DNA from: Aphrocallistes beatrix
Taxonomy: Eukaryota > Porifera > Hexactinellida > Sceptrulophora > Aphrocallistidae
Reading direction: 5' to 3'
DNA length: 64,000 bases
Assembly: GCA_963281255.1 (NCBI GenBank)
Contig: OY725492.1
Span: 2,465,696-2,529,695, forward strand
Below, one piece after another: positions 54,490-64,000 of this stretch. Position numbers and translations under genes: made by a program. The stretch's first letter is position 1. Each line of letters opens with the position of its first letter. The notes beneath the pieces were generated by a model, which saw nothing but the letters and a program-made list of their open reading frames with translations, was not told the DNA's origin and searched no databases.

Positions 54490-55260
54490 ACAATTGAAAT
54501 TATTTCAGAATAGCTAGAAGTGCTAGAGAAATTCTGATTGCAGATTCGAATTCCGCATTTAATAGTATGCTAGGATAAATGTAACTGATGAAAAATCATG
54601 TTGAGTTGCGTTATTGATCTCCATATCCGAATTACTCAATTTTAAATTTTCTAGCCAATAATTCGATCTAAAATTAAACACTATCACACATGCCACCCTA
54701 AACCAATAGTCTCTGGTCGCTACAATTATATATGATGGTGACAGGTGGATCAAGGACATCCTTGATCCAGAGATTACGAATTTGATATCAGATATGCCAT
54801 AGCTGCGTAGTTTGGATGAATTGTCCTCCGTTGAAAACCCATTATAGTGTAATTTATGGTGGCTAAATTATGATTATGATTATGATTACGGAAAATGTTG
54901 TAATTGATTACAATTGTTAATGATTGTATTGATCATCCCCAGACCTGCTTTATAGTTTTCTCGATACTATAACCAAAATATATTTCATATGTTATAGTAA
55001 AGCCTATGATAACAAGCGACTAGAGGTTCATTTCATTATCATAACAACATTACAATCTCTTATACATACTAGTCTAATACTAGTGTAGCTAAGTTAATGA
55101 TTGCTAATTACGATAACCAGTCTAAGCTGACTTTACGAGATAAAATCCGATCAGTTGTATCCCTTAACAATCAGAATTATTCATCCTCATTAATATACCT
55201 ATTTAGTCCTATTTGTATGTGAAATAATTAAGTGTTTGGAATGCCAAAGTGTTTAGAGAT
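54490..55260. other. Decayed Tc1-type MITE and hAT end
   Basis: About 54510-54760 is similar to the interior of the 475-bp Tc1-type MITEs (GATTGCAGATTCGAATTCCG, ATATATGATGGTG). At 54840-54948, TGATTACAATTGTTAATGAT then CATCCCCAGACCTG resembles the right end of the hAT family at 58316. The rest is unassigned. Confidence 0.5.
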
Positions 55261-55908
55261 TCAATTAACTTCGTCCTCAGTATTTGAAATGCGTTTTCTT
55301 CTCGCGAGTCCCATATTCATTCTTGTTGCTCCCGTGTGAGGCTATAGTGGGGTTCTGCGATCATAGCTTAAACATTCGCCAATCCTAGGAATCACTGAAC
55401 CGGCTTCCTATTGACTGGACTATTTGCATCAAGTATTTTATTCGTTTGCTGTAGAATGCCCTCCTGGGTTACCCTATGTTCAAGGAATTCTCCGCTCGAT
55501 TAACAGAAGGAACATTTCTCCCTCCTCAATTGATATTCACTTATTCCAATACTTTGAAAGTTCATTCCAGGTCAGCCTTATGACTCTCAAAGTCCACAGA
55601 ATGTATGCAAGTATCGTCTAGAAATGGGTCAGCTCTATCAACACGTTTAAGAGTCTCGCCCATCAACCTCTGGTACGAGGATTGGCTGTTTGACTAGTCT
55701 AAATAGCATTCTGTTCGTTCCGTATAGTCTTATCTGTGTTACGAATGTAGTTTTATATTACTATGATTCATCAACTTCGATTGACCAAAGCTCTCGTTGA
55801 TAAACGAGAATCACTTATCGGCAGATATTCGGTATATGATATATTTGGCGTTGGGCATCGGGTAGGAGTTTATCCTAGTCACTTCGTCAATTCGTTTTAA
55901 GTATAGTA
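55261..55908 (-). pseudogene. Ty3/gypsy reverse transcriptase relic
   Basis: On the - strand, RIDEVTRINSYPMPNAKYII resembles the RT motif LNxVTxxDxYPxP, at about 55840-55905. Further downstream come YRISADK, FSFINESFGQSKL and YGTNRMLFRLVKQP, then LRREKCSFC and a short RNase H-like patch. Many stops and shifts, no other pol domain. It is more decayed than the other two gypsy relics and perhaps of another lineage. Confidence 0.65.
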
Positions 55909-56381
55909 CAGTGGATATCGGTTATAAGAACACCGGTTATAAGAACATATCGGTTATAAGAACCATTTATTTGGGAACGGATTCTTTTCAATTCGTTACT
56001 ATTTAAACAGAACCGGTTATAAGAACATATAATATCGGTTATAAGAACATTCTATCAATAATCTCTAGAACTATTAGTAGTCAAGTTCTCATTTTTTCAT
56101 TCATACACAACCAATTTTGTAATTTCTGACATGTTCTTATAACCGACAATAGATGTTCTTATAACCGACAATAGATGTTCATATAAACGATAAAAGGAAC
56201 AAAATATGTTCTTATTACCGACAATAGATGTTCTTATAAACGATAAAAAGAACAGAATATGTTCTTATAGCCGACATATCTGACTTCTTATGTCGGTTAT
56301 AAGAACATGTTCTTATAACCGAAATACTGTTATAAGAACATATCGGTTACAAGAACATTTTCTTATAACCGGTTTCCACTG
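55909..56381. mobile_element. TA-target MITE, 473 bp (CAGTGGATATCGG family)
   Basis: Uninterrupted copy of the 7550-8454 family. Left end CAGTGGATATCGGTTATAAG, right end CTTATAACCGGTTTCCACTG, TA flanks. Confidence 0.93.
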
Positions 56382-56531
56382 TAATAGTGTTTAAATAAAA
56401 ATTTAGATGAAACTGGAGATATTCAACTCGACTAAACATACATTACTTGTACTTAGAAATTGTAGCTAAATGAAATTCCTTTTAGAGCTTGGCAATTAGT
56501 TCTTTCACCAATATTTTTCAAAACACTTTGA

Positions 56532-57338
56532 CTAAGATGAAAGAAGCAGCCCCTCGGGAAACGCTTCTTGGAATGCTCGGATTGCGCCTTTTTCGAAGTC
56601 AGTCATTAGGCAACTTGGATTGAGCCCAGGTTGTAGTTCTTTCAGTGCCTGGAGCATGCCCTCATAAGTTGCAAAGGTCTTGTTCGGCAAAAGGCAGTAG
56701 ACAAGTGGAAAAATCTGCTTCCCAAAAACTCGACCATGAATTGTATACACCTGCTGAAAGATAGTTGGAAAATTTTAAAAGCCCCATCCGCGTACTATTT
56801 GCTACATTGTGCGAGCAATGTTAGATTATGTCGCGTGGAGAATATGTCCGGGTCCAGAGTCGTGAATTAGGAAATCTGTACCATTTGGTAGAAAAGTATA
56901 TTCTACTGGAATATTTAAAGAAAGGAGGTCAGCAGGCTGAGGGAGGCAATTTGTATGCTGATTTCTCTTCCTTTATATAGTTCTTTTCAAACATGATTTT
57001 GAGGGCAACTGTGCAGCAGAAGAATCAGGAATGTTCGTCGTGGTTTCGGCGATTATCGTCTGTGTTGGTTCCTGAGTAGTGGTTGCTCTTTCACGTAATG
57101 CCTGCAATGCCATCAATACAGGCGTCTTTGGAGCATCCGCCGCATGATTGTGCTCGCCCACGTACTTTATAATTGCATCACCATTCGAATGGAGTCGTCC
57201 ACGACACTTTGTTTTGGTTTTATGGTCACAGTACCATCTAGTAGTACCAGGAACAGACAATTCTCTGTCTTTGGTGTAGAAAAAGCCATATTTTTCAATT
57301 TTGAGTTTGCCTTTCTCGGAAGTTAGTTTGCGAAACAT
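56532..57338 (-). pseudogene. FLYWCH zinc-finger MULE transposase relic
   Basis: The start codon at 57336-57338 opens a frame with a FLYWCH zinc finger (residues about 1-70: TRWYCDHKTKTKCRGRLHSN and VGEHNHAAD, providing the two Cys and two His). This is followed by a linker that loses its frame near 56975. The MULE catalytic domain resumes at about 56760 with VYTIHGRVFGKQIFPLVYCL, YEGMLQALKELQPG and LMTDFEKGAIRAFQEAFPEG, which includes the Asp of the DFE-type motif. It ends abruptly at 56532, so the last part of the catalytic domain is absent. No TIRs identified. Confidence 0.85.
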
Positions 57339-57479
57339 CTTAAGTAATAATCTCGAAAAGTTGCTCAGCTTTTATACTTTGTAGCATCTAATTGGACATT
57401 GTAGTGGACATTTGAGGACATTGTAGTGTAGTGATGAAATGTCACCATTCGTGATGAATTGACTGTGTTGAATTGTTTG

Positions 57480-58316
57480 CGATGAATTGTCGTGCTTCCA
57501 TAGAGTATAACTCAGAAATGTTGAGTACCCTGAAGAACTCACTTAATCGTAGAATTTACGAACAGCGTGATTGTTATATTTATGCTGTAATTCTGGATCC
57601 AAGGTTTAATTTTGATTGGTACACTGGAAGTGAGTTATTTAGTATTATTGAAACCAGATTTAGAGTCTTTTTGTCTAGCTGATCAAATTTGAATTCGGAT
57701 CCGCTTATTATTGATTCTTCCCAATCTCCGAACCCAAAGAAGAGTAGACTTTTAAGCTTTATGTCCAGTTCTAATTTTATGACAGTTAATACACTGGGAG
57801 AAAAAGGAGAACTAGACAAATATCTATCTCACCCCGTCTTTCGAAAGAAGATGATCCTCTAGTATATTGGAATTTGCACCAAACCGCATTACCAACATTA
57901 GCTAAATTGGCCCAGCAATATTTATCTGTTCCAGCCTCATCCGCACCTGTAGAGAGACTGTTTAGCATCGCAGGGAAATTAATTAAGCCAGATAGATGTA
58001 GTATCTGATGAAGTTTTTCAAAAGTTAATCATGATCAAATGCAATTCACACCTACTTAAGTATGATAAACTTAGTGAAATTAGTTATTTGCTTAGGTTAG
58101 ATAATATTATATTTTGTTTGTATGGGATAATCAATTAAATAATTAACTTCAGACATTCTGAATCATAGCAAAGTCTTAGTAATTGTCAAGAAATTTGTAA
58201 TTGTAATAGTAATAAGTAATAGTAATAGTAATCCTCACTATTAAAACTCGAATAATATAAATAATAGTAATATAGTAATATAATACATTTCAAAGTAATT
58301 GACCCCAGGCCTGGAT
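57480..58316 (+). pseudogene. hAT transposase relic, C-terminal part with element end
   Basis: A frame at 57500-57682 encodes LKNSLNRRIYEQRDCYIYAV and ILDPRFNFDW, typical of the hAT RNase H fold. After a stop and a frameshift, YLSHPVFRK and then WNLHQTALPTLAKLAQQYLS, VPASSAPVERLFSIAGK form the hAT dimerisation domain (57820-58010). The right terminus of the element (TAATTGACCCCAGGCCTG) is at about 58298-58314. An isolated HLE head (CCTCACTATTAAAACTCG) sits at 58237. The N-terminal zinc finger is missing. Confidence 0.85.
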
Positions 58317-58542
58317 TCTTAACCAATTAAATGTTACGTTATTTTAGACTATATAAGTTGAATGAAACTCCTACTAGTATTTTAAATCATTAAAGACAGG
58401 TGTCTTTAATGATAAATACATCCAATGATACCTGGTCACATTTTATCTTCTTTAATCGCGATCATAACTAATGATATCATGTGGGAAATATGACGAGCTG
58501 CATCAACTCTTTAATTTATCCGAGCGATACTAGTAGTTACAA

Positions 58543-58737
58543 TTGATACAACTTCAGCAACAAAAACAAAAACAACTTCAGCAGCAGCAACAACGACAAC
58601 AGCAACATCATTTGCTTGTCAAAAATAGGACTAATTTTGTTAAAGAGGGAACATTCCAACTGCCGTTTATCTTAATTAACAATACTACAACTTTAGAGTA
58701 CAGAAAACCTCTTCTGAATGGAGGGGTAAAAAGATGA
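58543..58737 (+). other. Open frame with glutamine-rich start, unassigned
   Basis: CAA/CAG-rich sequence encodes IQLQQQKQKQLQQQQQRQQQ followed by KEGTFQLPFILINNTTTLEY. It may be a glutamine-coding exon fragment or simply a CAR microsatellite. No convincing splice sites seen. It lies inside the Tubby intron. Confidence 0.3.
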
Positions 58738-59224
58738 AACTTTCTAATTCCATTAAAATTGAGAATCTAATCGAGGAATAGGGGAGACTAGTACCAATTT
58801 CATGTTAAGAAAAACTACTTAAATGGGCTAAAATTATCAACTTACCAGACATCATCAAGAAAAAGAAGTTTGGATGCTAAATCTACATTTGTAAGTATAA
58901 TACATTAGCAACATTTATCATCCTGTACATTAACTCGGTCCCTCAGGGCTATTCTGCAACAGAATGAATGCACTTGAGACACATTCATTACCTTTCCCCG
59001 AGCTATATTAATATTAAATTGATTACTGTGGGCAGTAATTAATATCTGGCTATTAACTACTGCACTCTGTAATGTATGGTTTATTTGTCTAATTGTAAAA
59101 ATATATATTTTGCCCTCCTCTCCGCTTCCTCATAATTGTATATTTGTCTGATTGTAAAAATAGATATTTGCCCTCTTCTCCTCTTCCTCATGGTATATCG
59201 TTAACATGATTTGTGTAAAAGAAA
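58738..59224. other. No gene; short direct repeat
   Basis: GTCTAATTGTAAAAATATAT then CCCTCCTCTCC at about 59088 recurs at about 59149, a roughly 60-bp local duplication. Nothing else recognised. Confidence 0.5.
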
Positions 59225-59520
59225 TTATATTTTATTAGTATTAGATTGATGTGCAGGATCGAAGTGCTCCGCATTTTTGGCATAATTCCATCTGTGGTAA
59301 ACAACAACCAATGCTTTACTCCCAAAAATTGGATTAGTAGATAACCCTAGTATACTTTGTCTATTATTTTGTACAGGTCTTATAATCCAATTATATGAAT
59401 TTTTATCCGTTGCACAAATAGAAAATATATCAAGACCAGCTAGTAAGCAAAGCATAACTAATTCGGTATCCCTCCCCCATGCATTTTGTTCTTGTATTTC
59501 TGCTACATGTTCTGCTAAAG
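59225..59520 (-). pseudogene. Possible OTU-like domain fragment
   Basis: On the - strand, EHVAEIQEQNAWGRDTELVM then LCLLAGLDIFSICATDKNSY, and after a gap ALVVVYHRWNYAKNAEHFDP. The pattern WGxDxEL, hydrophobic stretch, then HxxxHF-like end resembles OTU cysteine-protease-like domains often carried by transposable elements. The catalytic Cys region is not seen. The match is by eye only and weak. Confidence 0.4.
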
Positions 59521-59614
59521 TATAGCATTATATCCACGGATTGTCTTTAGAGTTTCCTTGCAATCACTTGACAAAAAAGTATCTAGTAAACTTTTCTTTA
59601 CACATTCATAATGG

Positions 59615-60620
59615 ATTTGGCAGAATTAAAACTATGTAATTTCATTGGCCGTCACTTTTTCTTTTCGGTCAATCAAATTTCAAGTTTAAAAATAATTATG
59701 ACTTGTTTACATGCATTGAGTTAAGTATAATTCATTATACCTAATTACGTTGAATTTTCGTGGAAAATTAAAACCCTGCAATATCATTGGTCAGTAGAGT
59801 TATGTTTTTGTCATCGTTTTTTCATTTCAGCCAATCAAATTTCAAGTTTAAAATGTGATTCTAACTTGTTTATGTGCATTGAGGTAAGTCTAATCCCTAT
59901 TGGTCAATAAAATCAAAACCAACTGTAATATCAAAACACTGCAATATCATTGGTCCGCAGAGTTAGGTTTTGTCACCTTTTTTTTCATTTCAGCCAATCA
60001 AATATCAAGTTTAGAGTATGATTCTAACTTGTTTTTGTGTATTGAGTCAGGTCTATTCCATATTGCCCAATTATATTAAATTCCACTGTTAAATTAAAAC
60101 CCTGCAATCATATTGGTCACCGCAAATGTCACAGTTTGAGGGAAGGAAAATAGGAACAATAGTTACATTAGGCTAGAGCAAGGGTGCTCAAACGGTGGCC
60201 CGCGAGACCATTCGCTGTGGCCCGCGGATAATTCGCTTGTTTTCATTATTCATATACAAGTATATACAGTAGATTGACGTGCTTCAAACGTCAGATAATA
60301 ATTGTTTTTTCTAAACACCGTATAGAAATAATTATAGATACTCTACAAATGTATATCTTGAAAATTGATAAAACTAAAGCCAGAGGCGATCTATGGTTTG
60401 TGGCCCGTAAGGCGGAGCCTAATTTTTAAAGTGGCCCGTAGATTTAAAAGTTTGAGCACCCCTGGGCTAGAGAGTTATTCTAACTTGTATATGTTCATTG
60501 AGTTAGGTATAATCCATATTAATCGATAAATACAAAGTCATTGTAATTGTAAATCCCTGGATTCTGATTGGCTAATACATTTTGACACCTTTTGTGGAAA
60601 GGTGTGAAAATATTTCAGAA
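59615..60620. repeat. 163-bp tandem repeat, four to five units, split by a hAT MITE
   Basis: GCAATATCATTGGTC starts at 59778 and 59941, and GCAATCATATTGGTC at 60104, exactly 163 bp apart. A diverged unit precedes at about 59636, and another follows the MITE (after 60472, with TCTGATTGGCTAATAC at about 60560). Each unit contains an ATTGG and a GCCAATCAAAT box, that is, CCAAT boxes in both orientations. Confidence 0.88.
60179..60464. mobile_element. hAT-type MITE, 286 bp, perfect 8-bp duplication
   Basis: Ends CAAGGGTGCTCAAAC and GTTTGAGCACCCCTG with perfect 8-bp duplication GGCTAGAG (60171-60178, 60465-60472). Internal GTGGCCCGCGG motifs near both ends are typical of hAT (Charlie-like) MITEs. 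It interrupts the 163-bp tandem repeat. Confidence 0.94.
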
Positions 60621-60679
60621 TTTGGACCCAAGTTGAATTTTAGGTATACAAGAAGAATTTTAGGTATACAATATACCAT

Positions 60680-61320
60680 AGGTGCCTAAGTTTTGGAAAA
60701 TCAAATCAAATCTGGGGGGGTCAAGAGCGAGCGATGGTAATGGGGGTCTGGGGGGCTTGCCCCCCCGAAATTTTTAAAAATCTTAGACGCTCAAATATCG
60801 ATTCACAGCTATTGTTGTCACATAGGGAAATGAAAATCTCGGACTATAGTGGAATATAAATGTAATTGGGATAAATCTAGACACAATTAACATAATTTTG
60901 GTGTTTAGTTGTAACCTATAAGTTTGTGTAAAGTCCTGCCATATCACAGCTTCCTCAACTGCTCCACTGCCCGGTTCCACGGCCCCCCACAGGCTCCAAA
61001 CCTGGAGGGGGGCCCCCCAGGTACCCACACTTGGTGCCTATAGTAGGGGGACCGGACCCCTACTATGGCTAATTCTACGCCCATGCTGCACCACCATCAA
61101 TTTAGGGATAAATCATCAAAGCAACAGACTATTTGATTAAAACTTTGTACTGTCGCAATAATATAATTCTTTACATACTAAATTCTTCTAAAAGGAACTA
61201 TATTCTACCCCTCTAGCTGAGGCCGTTTCGGGAGGCCAGCAGATCAACATCTTGAAAAGTAGGGGGTCGGTCCCCCCTAATTTGGCTAACTCTATGTCTA
61301 TGTTAATATACAATATACAT
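60680..61320. repeat. GC-rich hAT-like repeat remnant
   Basis: Starts CCATAGGTGCCTAAG and contains GGCTTGCCCCCC, then GACGCTCAAATATCGAT, shared with 19540-19640. Several GGGGGGCCCCCC-like hairpins (60960-61070) and a terminal GGCTAACTCTATGTCTATG follow. Probably two nested elements. The frame on the opposite strand (60783-61028) is an artefact of this repeat. Confidence 0.55.
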
Positions 61321-61392
61321 CTTTCTTCTTTATCTAATAGCTTGTGTATATAGCTAAAACCTTTGAGAAGCTCAGTAAGACACGAAATATTT

Positions 61393-61430
61393 GCAAGCCG
61401 CGTAGCGCTAACAAGCGAAATGCGCCAGTG
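61393..61430 (+). mobile_element. HLE repeat, 3' tip only
   Basis: GCAAGCCGCGTAGCGCTAAC then AAGCGAAATGCGCCAGTG is a decayed 3' terminal hairpin followed by a Tc1-type MITE. Confidence 0.65.
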
Positions 61431-61433
61431 TAT

Positions 61434-61870
61434 ACACTACCCAGATGTAAGTTTTTGATCACACTATTATTGACATACTAATACGCATAGTGCTAAAATG
61501 AGTATATTCATTAAACGAAGATTTCTAAACAGAAGGTAAGATAATTAATTGATTTCTGATTCGAAATCTATACACATCCGAATTATTTATAGTTGAAGAT
61601 TATTGAGATATTTTTCAATTTAATAAATTAATATCAACTATGTACTACCAGAAGTCATTTCTCACCACCATGTATAGCTATTTAGATGGAAATGCGGAAC
61701 ATAGTGGCACTAATTGAAAATTAGAAAACGTTGAAAATGAATAATTTCTTAGAAATTTATTAGGAAACAAGTTTTTGGTATCTATCTTGCGACGACCCGT
61801 GTCATTCGAATTTAATTTGTAGATATAATTCGATTTGTCGTTTTTGGAATACCTATTGATGCCTCTAGCA
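61434..61870. mobile_element. Tc1-type MITE relic (475-bp family)
   Basis: CACTACCCAGATGTAAGTTT at left. The interior matches the family (TTCTGATTCGAAATCTATAC, CACCATGTATAGCTATTTAG, GTGGCACTAATTG). The right end has decayed. Confidence 0.65.
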
Positions 61871-62359
61871 TCTGCACTTTCAACCTGCGACTCTCATCGA
61901 TTGCAACCTCCACACGCTTTGCATGTATTGGGTGATTCGGGTCTGAGGGGCGATTAGTACGAGCTGCTCTTTAGATGTTATCCCAACCATCAGTAGAACG
62001 TTCTATCCACCTGCTTATTGTCATTTTCGAAGGTACTTTGTCACAATTTACAGTAGCCATTTATTGTAGATTTGAGTGTATTTTTCCCAGTGAAACCAAA
62101 TAAAAGACGATTCCCGATATCGAAAATTTCCATGTTATTTACTATAATGAATTTCTTATAGTGGAGCATGAAAAGTGTGCAGACATATATCTAGCTATAA
62201 AACAATACTAAAACTTCTTGTACTAAAATTATTCAATAATACATTTTGTAACTTAACTTTTGAGATAACCAAAAGGAATGTACAATCATTGAATTTGAGT
62301 CATTTTATACATAATCTATTGGTTCTGAATATTTTATTATGAATATTATATTTATTTAG

Positions 62360-62611
62360 GTAGAAATCTTAGAAAATAAAATTCCAGATTGGAACCCTGA
62401 CTCTCAAACATATATGCTAAATTTTAATGGTCGAGTGACTCAAGCCTCGGTGAAAAATTTTCAGCTTATAGCTAAAGATGGTAATACTGTGATGCAATTC
62501 GGAAAAATTGATCAAAATATTTTTAATTTAGATTTTTCTTTTCCACTTTCGCCACTACAAGCCTTTGGAATTGCTCTCAGCTCTTTTGAACGGAAATTTG
62601 CTTGTGAATGA
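62360..62611 (+). CDS. Tubby-like protein, terminal exon (end of domain and stop)
   Basis: An 83-codon exon plus stop after the acceptor TTTATTTAG. It encodes [20 protein letters not shown], then [42 protein letters not shown] and ends SFERKFACE before TGA, matching the invariant Tubby C-terminus (vertebrate SSFDSKLACE). [13 protein letters not shown] is a family signature. It joins in phase 0 to the exon ending at 32808, and the joined segment has the right spacing between the LEDEY region and the PDWN motif, so no exon appears to be missing in the 29,551-bp intron. Confidence 0.96.
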   Translation, partial: VEILENKIPDWNPDSQTYMLNFNGRVTQASVKNFQLIAKDGNTVMQFGKIDQNIFNLDFSFPLSPLQAFGIALSSFERKFACE

Positions 62612-64000
62612 TTTTATACCTTATATTTATTGACTTGCGATTTAATTCCACTGTTCAATTACTACATACACTTATTTCTATAATATTGTGAAATCACTTA
62701 TTACAATATCTGAATTTCAGTAATACGTAATTAAATGCATTTAGTAATGATAACTGGAACTGACTTGTTTCTTCTATTCTTTTCATTTTATTTATATTCA
62801 CACATGTAGTAGAAACATTTGGAAATCACTAGGCATAACCAACGTTTTATATACCTATTCATCTTTATTCTCTAAAAATGAATGCTAGTAGTGTATATCT
62901 TTTGTGAAATAAACCCAATTAAGCAATATTCGAATAAAATCTAATTAAGCATTACTGTTTATCAATATTTGTATTCGATTAGAGAACTATTCATGAATAC
63001 TGATATTCGATCCAATCGGTTCCGACATTTCGCACTAATATGATTGGATGTAATGTTATTGGAATTTTACTGGAAATTTTTATTTTATTTTATTAACGCA
63101 TAAACTGAGTTCATCTTAAATCTGATTCTGAAAAAGGTACTATTTTCAGATTGAAATAAACAGATTTTGCAAATCTTGATTTACTTCTACTTATTTGAAT
63201 ATGAAATTCATTATTTTTCACAAAGTGCTGGTAAAATTTCAGAGCAAAATATCGGAAATTTTTAGTCGACCAAGCCTTTTACTAAGAAAATGGGAAAAGC
63301 GTCTGAATGGAATGGACAGCCACTTTGTTTCTAACCAGTCACTTTGAAATTTATTACTGAGCCCTTCTAATAACTTAATCCTAGATTATCGAAAACTCGC
63401 GATATCGCAGATGTCTCCAGCCATTTTCAATGGGAAAGAAGCCATAAAGTTGTACCACTGGTACATTTCGGTAGTCTTAGGTTAAAACCTTCCATAACTT
63501 GTGTTTCTTGATTCTAATCAAGAATTGAAATAAATATGGTCATTTTTGAAAATTTATTTATCAATATCTACTGCAGACCTACGAAAGATGCAATTCCCAG
63601 GCCATTTTAGACAGATTCACTTAAAACTGTGTAATCGTTCATCCAATCTAGATAAAATGTATTATTGTCGAATAGGGAGTCATGTTGGGAAATTCCATTT
63701 GGTCACATTGACGTGTCTGAAATATTTGTAGTTTGGGAGTATTCGCGGTTTTCACACCTTTCTATTTATGGTTAAATGGTGAATAACTTTCAATTGGGGA
63801 ATTCCATGTCAATTCATCCAGTCATTTCACCAACATCAACCAATTTGCCTGAAGGTTGGTGAAACACAAGCTCCTAACTAGTCATTGAATATGTGAAAGT
63901 TTCAAATCGTTTAGTCCAGCCGTTTAGAAATTTTGACGTCACCAAAATTGAATTTTGGACTCGCATTCAGTGTTTCTGTAAAATTCTAAACTCACCAAAC
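62612..64000. other. Downstream flank of the Tubby-like gene
   Basis: Presumed 3' UTR, then AT-rich sequence. No further gene recognised. A short repeat pair around CAACATCAACCAATTTGCCTG and GAAGGTTGGTGAAAC (about 63830-63865) is self-complementary. Open frames here have no family resemblance. Confidence 0.5.
62908..62913 (+). promoter_or_regulatory. Possible poly(A) signal of the Tubby-like gene
   Basis: AATAAA about 300 bp after the stop codon, in AT-rich sequence. It is the first canonical hexamer that I noticed downstream. Such motifs are common by chance here. Confidence 0.35.

Noticed and set aside
57786-57968. - strand frame of 60 codons
   Set aside because: It is the antisense of the hAT dimerisation domain, which is clearly readable on the + strand.
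60783-61028. - strand frame of 81 codons as a membrane protein
   Set aside because: Its sequence falls in a GC-rich hairpin repeat shared in part with 19.5 kb; no family resemblance.

Overview
This window looks like nuclear DNA of an animal, most likely an invertebrate. It is AT-rich and intron-rich, and it is dominated by transposable elements of many classes: Tc1/mariner, hAT, Mutator-like (MULE), PIF/Harbinger-like, P-like, Ginger/KRBA2-like, Ty3/gypsy, and many short TIR elements (MITEs). It has no bacterial gene layout, operons or rRNA/tRNA genes that I could recognise. The species is not resolved. A 200-base N run (14510-14709) marks a scaffold gap.

The one recognisable host gene is a Tubby/TULP family gene on the + strand. 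Its conserved C-terminal beta-barrel domain is encoded by an exon at 32362-32808 and the terminal exon at 62360-62611. A less certain upstream exon lies at 32094-32204. The two conserved exons join in phase 0 with GT/AG borders across one 29,551-bp intron, which fills almost half of the window and is packed with mobile elements.

Region by region: 0-3.5 kb holds minisatellites, a 721-bp (ATGT)n array and a Tc1-type MITE. 3.5-9.8 kb holds nested elements: a P-like element carrying a gypsy pol relic inside a Helitron-like repeat, several TA-target MITEs and a decayed Tc1/mariner element with DD37E spacing. 9.8-15.6 kb is an array of the Helitron-like repeat. 15.6-18.2 kb is a foldback repeat split by a PIF/Harbinger-like element that encodes only a Myb-like protein. 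20-24 kb holds hAT MITEs and a second Harbinger-like copy. 24.1-26.8 kb is a long gypsy pol relic on the - strand, itself split by a 197-bp LTR-like insertion. 27.7-31.8 kb holds P-like derivatives. 32-62.6 kb is the Tubby locus, whose giant intron contains a P-like element with a THAP/P-type transposase relic, two KRBA2-like integrase genes, MULE, hAT, gypsy and Tc1 relics, a dyad-symmetric satellite and a 163-bp tandem repeat.

The most distinctive signals are: (1) a P-like family with TIRs starting CATAGCCTAC or CATGGCCTAC and 7-bp target duplications, with four members here that include a transposase relic and a 1-kb near-perfect foldback; (2) a very abundant Helitron-like repeat (called HLE below) made of a short head, a microsatellite, a roughly 480-bp core and a 3' end with stacked hairpins, carrying CRE-like and AP-1-like palindromes in every complete copy. 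Nested insertions with restorable target sites give a relative chronology.
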